A stretch of 64,000 bases of DNA from Zonotrichia leucophrys gambelii (taxonomy: Eukaryota; Chordata; Aves; Passeriformes; Passerellidae). The notes beneath the pieces were generated by a model. The model did no database searches, had not been told where the DNA came from, and saw only the letters and a program-made list of their open reading frames with translations. Location of the stretch: the NCBI RefSeq assembly GCF_028769735.1, contig NC_088173.1, positions 24,616,038 through 24,680,037 on the forward strand. Direction: 5' to 3'. Positions 60,901-64,000 of this stretch are shown one piece after another. The first letter of the stretch is position 1; each line of letters begins with the position of its first letter. Both the position numbers and the translations under genes were made by a program.

Positions 60901-61163
60901 GTTGCCCGTCTTATAATTTTCATGTCATCCTGTAGAGAAGCACAGGAGGGTGAGAACTCCCTCTCCAACACCATGGCTTCAATCCTAAGAGCATAGCTGG
61001 AGTACACGAACAGGTTTAGAACTGACAGCCAAAAAAGAACACTTATCACAAACAGAACAAACCAACCATCTCCTTACTTTGGCACCTGGATTAGTAAGTA
61101 CATGAAGGAATCAGCTTGAGACAGTTTTGATACATCTCCATCAAAGGCTTTTAATTTCTTTAC
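46944..61163 (-). CDS. FHDC1: FHDC1 (FH2 domain containing 1), partial: eight 3' coding exons, N-terminus outside window
   Basis: This is the spliced 3' part of a formin gene. Joined exons are 61163-61078, 60996-60896, 58235-58165, 58047-57940, 57053-56983, 54657-54540, 52305-52141 and 48989-46944. They total 2766 nt: 921 codons plus TAA, in one unbroken frame with consistent phases and GT/AG ends. Residues 1-240 are the C-terminal part of an FH2 domain: [33 protein letters not shown] and [18 protein letters not shown]. Residues 241-921 are a Ser/Lys-rich disordered tail beginning with the family signature [12 protein letters not shown]2 domains nucleate and elongate actin filaments as dimers. 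In mammals FHDC1 also binds microtubules through its tail and affects Golgi and cilium organisation; that role is family knowledge. The human protein is about 1140 residues, so about 220 N-terminal residues (FH1, start of FH2) should lie above 64000. Identification rests on remembered vertebrate FHDC1 sequence. Confidence 0.95.
49131..49154. repeat. (AC)12 microsatellite
   Basis: Twelve perfect AC units; reads (GT)12 on the FHDC1 strand, about 140 bp upstream of the last-exon acceptor. Confidence 0.97.
49325..49530 (-). mobile_element. CR1 LINE 3'-end fragment, sense on minus strand
   Basis: The plus strand reads as the reverse of a CR1 tail: AGAATTACAGAACATGCTGAG, GGGACCCACAGGGATCACTGA, then AGAGCATTGTCCGAACACTTG, CTGTCAGGCTTGGTGCTGTGACC, CTTCCCTGGGCAGCCTGTTCCAGTGCCCAACCA. 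These are the standard landmarks of avian CR1 3' ends. It is 5'-truncated, as is usual for CR1, and inserted in the same orientation as FHDC1. Confidence 0.88.
52141..52305 (-). CDS. FHDC1: FHDC1 coding exon (end of FH2 domain, [15 protein letters not shown])
   Basis: 165 nt, 55 codons, phase 0 at both ends. The acceptor is TTGCTGCAG and the donor is AAG|GTAAGA. It starts [16 protein letters not shown] and runs through [18 protein letters not shown] to RFNTSVK. This closes the FH2 domain and is nearly identical to remembered FHDC1 orthologues around FFCED ... [13 protein letters not shown]. Confidence 0.96.
52306..54539 (-). other. FHDC1: FHDC1 intron, 2234 bp
   Basis: Donor GTTTGT, acceptor TTGCTGCAG. 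AT-rich unique sequence; no exon or repeat I can name. Confidence 0.85.
54540..54657 (-). CDS. FHDC1: FHDC1 coding exon (FH2 coiled-coil-like segment)
   Basis: 118 nt: one base completing Arg, then 39 codons from [13 protein letters not shown] through QMENFLQ, ending in phase 0 at CAG|GTTTGT. The acceptor reads TTTTAG. The donor is a weaker variant (GTTTGT), but frame and homology support it. The segment is a long charged helix of the FH2 post region. Confidence 0.92.
55671..55719. repeat. 15-bp AT-rich tandem repeat, about 3.3 copies
   Basis: Units AGTTATATATGTAAT at 55671-55685 and 55686-55700, a variant AGTAATATATATAAT at 55701-55715, and AGTT. It lies inside an FHDC1 intron. Confidence 0.85.
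56325..56450 (-). mobile_element. Ancient tRNA-derived SINE fragment (MIR/amniote-SINE type), antisense to plus strand
   Basis: The plus strand carries the degenerate pattern of a tRNA-SINE in reverse: a TTTTGCAGCTGGGAAAAG block, then TTGCCCTAAGCTCAAG, then GTAGCAGAACTGGGAACAGAA, then a Cys-rich-primer-like GATCACACTGTCT. These correspond in order to the familiar reverse-MIR blocks 'ttttacagatggggaaactg', 'ttgcccaaggtcac', 'gcagagctgggaatagaacc' and 'accacactgcct'. Divergence is high. The family is recalled, not searched. Confidence 0.55.
56983..57053 (-). CDS. FHDC1: FHDC1 coding exon (FH2 helical segment)
   Basis: 71 nt: 23 codons in phase 0 ([20 protein letters not shown] ...), then AG of an Arg codon before GTGAGT. 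The acceptor is GTTTCAG. It encodes the amphipathic helix after the FH2 core. Human FHDC1 has the same exon phase pattern by my recollection. Confidence 0.93.
57054..57939 (-). other. FHDC1: FHDC1 intron, 886 bp
   Basis: Donor GTATAG after VAL, acceptor GTTTCAG. Unique AT-rich sequence with nothing recognisable inside. Confidence 0.85.
57940..58047 (-). CDS. FHDC1: FHDC1 coding exon (FH2 core signature [10 protein letters not shown])
   Basis: 108 nt, exactly 36 codons in phase 0 on both sides. Acceptor TTTTCAG, donor CTG|GTATAG. It encodes [18 protein letters not shown] and then [18 protein letters not shown], the most conserved stretch of formin FH2 domains (G-x-A-x-GF-x-L ... KLxDTK). The last residue is Leu where I remember Gln in human. 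Confidence 0.96.
58048..58164 (-). other. FHDC1: FHDC1 intron, 117 bp
   Basis: Short intron with donor GTGAGTG and acceptor TTTCTTTTCAG splitting the GNIMNA|GGYAG signature. Phase 0. Confidence 0.9.
58165..58235 (-). CDS. FHDC1: FHDC1 coding exon (FH2 domain, GNIMNA motif)
   Basis: 71 nt: two bases completing a Glu codon, then 23 codons from [11 protein letters not shown] to AGNIMNA, ending in phase 0 at GCG|GTGAGT. The acceptor is TTACAG. GNxxN is a hallmark of the FH2 fold and continues directly into the next exon. Confidence 0.95.
58236..60895 (-). other. FHDC1: FHDC1 intron, 2660 bp
   Basis: Donor GTAATT, acceptor TTACAG. Mostly AT-rich unique sequence; I see no exon, RNA gene or clear transposable element. 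The open frame at 59689-60114 (plus) has no recognisable domain and is treated as chance. Confidence 0.75.
60896..60996 (-). CDS. FHDC1: FHDC1 coding exon (FH2 domain, YALRIEAM motif)
   Basis: 101 nt: one base, then 33 codons ([13 protein letters not shown] ... RRATK), then one base (G|GTAAT). I chose the CCAG acceptor just above 60996 rather than the TTAG inside the exon at 60985, because only the longer exon keeps Y-A-L-R before IEAM, a motif present in almost all FH2 domains. The intron separating it from the previous exon is only 81 bp. Confidence 0.92.
60997..61077 (-). other. FHDC1: FHDC1 81-bp mini-intron
   Basis: Short intron with donor GTAAGG and acceptor TACTCCAG, containing a T-rich tract. 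Its size is near the lower limit for vertebrate introns. Confidence 0.85.
61078..61163 (-). CDS. FHDC1: FHDC1 coding exon (FH2 domain, VKKLKAF segment)
   Basis: 86 nt, entering in phase 0 after a CTAG acceptor and leaving after two bases of a codon (CCA AA|GTAAGG). It encodes 28 residues from [16 protein letters not shown] to LLIQVP. The split codon is completed by the first C of the next exon, giving Asn of VPNY. This helical FH2 segment precedes the conserved Y-x-L-R-I-E motif. Confidence 0.92.
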
Positions 61164-64000
61164 CTAGAAAAGAGAAAAAAAAACACTAGCAAAGAATTTC
61201 ATGAAAGATCAAGATTAACCTGACTTTGGAAGGCAACACCTTGAAAAGCAGTAAATTTAAATGAAGGCATTGGAAAGTCCACCCAGTGAGTGAATGGCTT
61301 CACTGTCCCAAGATCCTGTAATTTGCACACACCCCAACCACAAAAAAAAAAAAAAAATTAAAAAATAGCCTCACTCTTCTCTCAGAAAACTAGCTCAACA
61401 GTCCAGCAGCAGAAACCATGCTGATGGTTCCGATTGCTGATTTTGATTTCTGATCAATGATTGCTTTCATCACTATGTTTAGGATACTGATGATGATCTG
61501 AAAAATGACCCTCAACTCTTCAACAACTGTGATGTACACTTGGGCATAGCATAACTGTGTTCAGAATATTCAGCACAGGACTGCCTAGATCTTATTGGCA
61601 CAACACAACTCAACTTTCAGTTACAGGGATTTTTCAAGATACTTGCTTCAACCATTTCCCCTAAAATGCTCTTAAAGGGTAAACTTCATGATCTTGAGTT
61701 TGTATTTTTTTCATTAATATGAAATATTTTAAAGATAAATGCAATCTTACATTTTAAGTGATTTGTTGTCAGTACTCTCAGTACTCTGAGGACACCATTT
61801 ACATGCAAAGGAAATATCACTGCATTAATTTTGTCAATCTTCCTTCCCAGCTCCACCAAAATCCATATATTTGCATGATCTGGAAGCCACTGATCCACCC
61901 ACATACTCACTATTTGTTTATATAGAAGAACTGAAAAATACATGCACATATGTTTAAGCTTAACTGGAATTTCTTCCACATCTTCCAACACAGCAACTGT
62001 GTTCTGAATTCTGAGCTCACTCTCAGTTACACTATTTCTTTATTCAACCAACAAGTTCTCACCCAGCAGCAGCAGCTGCATGTTTCCACTGATTTATACA
62101 CCAGCCCATCATCCTTCCTTTGTGCAACACCACACTTAAAGCTCATTCACAACCACACTTACACAGATGGTCTTTAGTTTTAGAAAGCATATTAAGCTAT
62201 TGCAGAGAAGAACACTACACCAGGGCATCAGCAGTTACCCCATTGCTGTGATGTAGCAAGATATCCACAGGTTTTTTTAAAGAATCAGCCTACAAATTAT
62301 TCACTTCAGTTACTTTTCTGCTTTGACAGTAAAAAAGTAGCTGATCTGTAGTGGAAGACAAATATGCTATGCTAAATCAGGGTTCTGAACTAACTGAAGG
62401 AAATGATTCTTTGAGCAGTTGTTTTCTGCTTTATTCCCATTTTTTTCCACACCAGAAAAAATAGAAATGTTGCGAACACATTGAGAAAGATAAAAATACA
62501 AGTTAAACACAGAATGGAAAATAATTTCTTTTCAAATTGAAAACCACATCAACAAACAAATTAACAAGGAAAAAACCTAACAAAAACTTATGACCAAGGA
62601 CGAGACCTCTAATCAGAGAGCAATTTTTATTCAGGATATCTAGCTTCATTTCCTAACACCACCCCCCACCTCCCATTTAACTCAAGACACTCAGACAACA
62701 GCTCCCCTTCTAAAGATAAACAGCATACTCAATTTTTTAGGTCTGAGAAAACTCCTAATTTACTGAGTAATTCAAGAAGTCTGCCAACAAAAAAACAGGA
62801 AAGACCAGACTTGACATTCCTGATAATTCTAAGGTGTTAAATGATCAAGAAACAAACCCAAAATAAACACTTTTTCTCCATCACTAAGTGGGGAGTGAGA
62901 GATAGTATACTATCTCTGTCTTTAAAGGTGTTCTTTAACCTAGCTTCCCAAAACTGGTGGCCTGTAACCTTAAAAATCTGCAAATTCTCCAAACTCATTT
63001 TAGTATCTTGCAGATATCAGTGTTTGCCTGAAAAGGATACAGGCATTCAGATATGGGAGAGAGGGAGGAAAGACAGACAAGCAGCCCACCAAAAAAACCC
63101 ACGCCACCTCACCAAAATCAGATCATATAAGCCACAGGTTAATTCCAGGAAGATGCAATTTGAAGACTTAAACACATAAAAAGTGAACAACAAGAGATCC
63201 TGAGACAGGAATATTAATTTATTCATGCTTCCAGTACTATATTTAAATATACTTTAAACAGTAAGTCAATGTTTTCTATGTGGAATTTTAGTTTTACATG
63301 CACCAAATGAAATCCTCTTCTATTCTACCAGGAAAAACGCCTGGAGTCATATGAGTGAGCACTAAATCCCAGAATTAATTCAGAGGAGGAACATTCCTAA
63401 ACATGCTCAACAGAAGACATTGACAAGGCTGCCTTCTGATGGGTAGGACGGGCTGTGAATGTCACCATGCAAAAAGCTTTGGGCAATGCTCAGTCCAGAA
63501 GAAAGTCTGTGAAATCAGACTTGAAACAAAGGTGTGCTCATCACCCCACTTCTCCCAGCCCACACCAACCACCTCAACCCCCACTGTCTTCTCCTTAGAT
63601 ATCCCAAGCTACCTTTGTAGGAAGCATCAAGGCAGCTCGCCCAAGAAGCCCAAAACCCAAGGATGGTGGAGAACAGTGACCCATTCCACAAGCACTCAAA
63701 ACAGAGTTGTAAGGTCCTTTTCACCCCAGAACTCAGCAAACACAGCCTGGTTCTCCATACACATCTGAAGTTTTTCACATTGAAGACTAAATCATCTGTT
63801 AGCTTGGCCTTAAAATAGTAAATAGTCTGGGAAATAGCTAAGGTAAAGATAGGACAGCAATTATTCTGTGTTCCTTTTTTTATTAATAATTTCATAATTT
63901 AAAAATAATTCTCACCATGAAGGAAAATAAAAAGTTATTTTACTTCATCAACACTACCAATAAACCAAAAAAAACAACTTCTGAACACCAAAGCTAAAAA
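61164..64000 (-). other. FHDC1: FHDC1 intron (partial, continues past window end)
   Basis: At least 2.8 kb of intron upstream of the VKKLKAF exon. I looked on the minus strand for the preceding FH2 exon (expected to carry the K-R-x-x-N-I-x-I motif and end in Glu-Glu) and did not find it, so it should lie beyond 64000. The stretch is AT-rich with a poly(A) run near 61341-61357 and no recognisable gene. Confidence 0.7.

Noticed and set aside
60985..60996. Shorter FHDC1 exon starting at 60984
   Set aside because: It would join Pro-Lys directly to Ile-Glu and lose the conserved Tyr-x-Leu-Arg; the acceptor at 60997 restores it in frame.
61686..61991. 101-codon minus-strand frame in the FHDC1 intron
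   Set aside because: Does not resemble any FH2 segment and lacks good splice sites.
61164..64000. The next upstream FHDC1 exon (KRxxNIxI motif)
   Set aside because: Read through on the minus strand for the motif and a Glu-Glu donor end; candidates such as the GAAGA|GTGAGG near 61371 did not match.
1..64000. tRNA, rRNA, CRISPR, operons, IS elements, retroviral genes
   Set aside because: No cloverleaf with A/B boxes, no rRNA-like sequence, no spaced direct-repeat array, and no gag/pol/env-like frames seen. The (AGG)n, (AC)n and 29-bp arrays are ordinary tandem repeats.

Overview
This window is vertebrate nuclear DNA, most likely from a bird. The clues are the intron-rich layout, depleted CpG outside a few islands, and very low repeat density. 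The repeats I can recognise are short, old CR1-type LINE fragments and pieces of an ancient tRNA-derived SINE. No bacterial-style gene packing, CRISPR array, operon or IS element is present.

Right third (about 44.9-64 kb): the only gene I can name with confidence is the 3' part of FHDC1 (FH2 domain containing 1, also called INF1) on the minus strand. I placed eight coding exons from splice sites, reading phase and match to the family. Seven small exons (61163 down to 52141) encode 240 residues of the C-terminal two-thirds of the actin-assembling FH2 domain. One 2-kb terminal exon (48989-46944) encodes the whole 681-residue Ser/Lys-rich tail that in mammals binds microtubules. A 3' UTR of about 2 kb follows, ending near a poly(A) signal at 44941-44946. 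The N-terminal exons (FH1 and the start of FH2) lie beyond position 64000. Introns range from 81 bp to more than 3 kb and hold a CR1 fragment, a SINE fragment and simple repeats.

Middle (about 18.3-44.9 kb): no supportable protein-coding gene. It holds a 29-bp minisatellite at 43.4 kb, a CR1 3' end at 40.2 kb, an old CR1/L3-like LINE piece at 26.0-26.4 kb, a SINE piece at 30.4 kb, and several AT-rich, repeat-free stretches that look like candidate conserved non-coding elements.

Left part (1-18.3 kb): a compact CpG island at 12.58-13.06 kb with GC boxes, TATA-like sequences on both strands, two CTCF-like motifs and a good minus-strand splice donor at 12350/12349. A smaller CpG-rich spot lies at 18.17-18.30 kb and a third at 16.86-16.95 kb. 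In human the gene after FHDC1 in the same orientation is TRIM2, so the natural hypothesis is that these are 5' promoters or non-coding first exons of the TRIM2 orthologue, running toward position 1. No TRIM2 coding exon is in the window, so this rests on synteny and promoter-like composition only.

I found no convincing previously undescribed system. The points most worth checking are the CpG island and its first-exon candidate, two small CpG-rich open frames (16863-16991 and 18177-18287), a perfect CRE at 9509-9516, the (CCU)11 tract in the FHDC1 3' UTR, and the candidate conserved elements.
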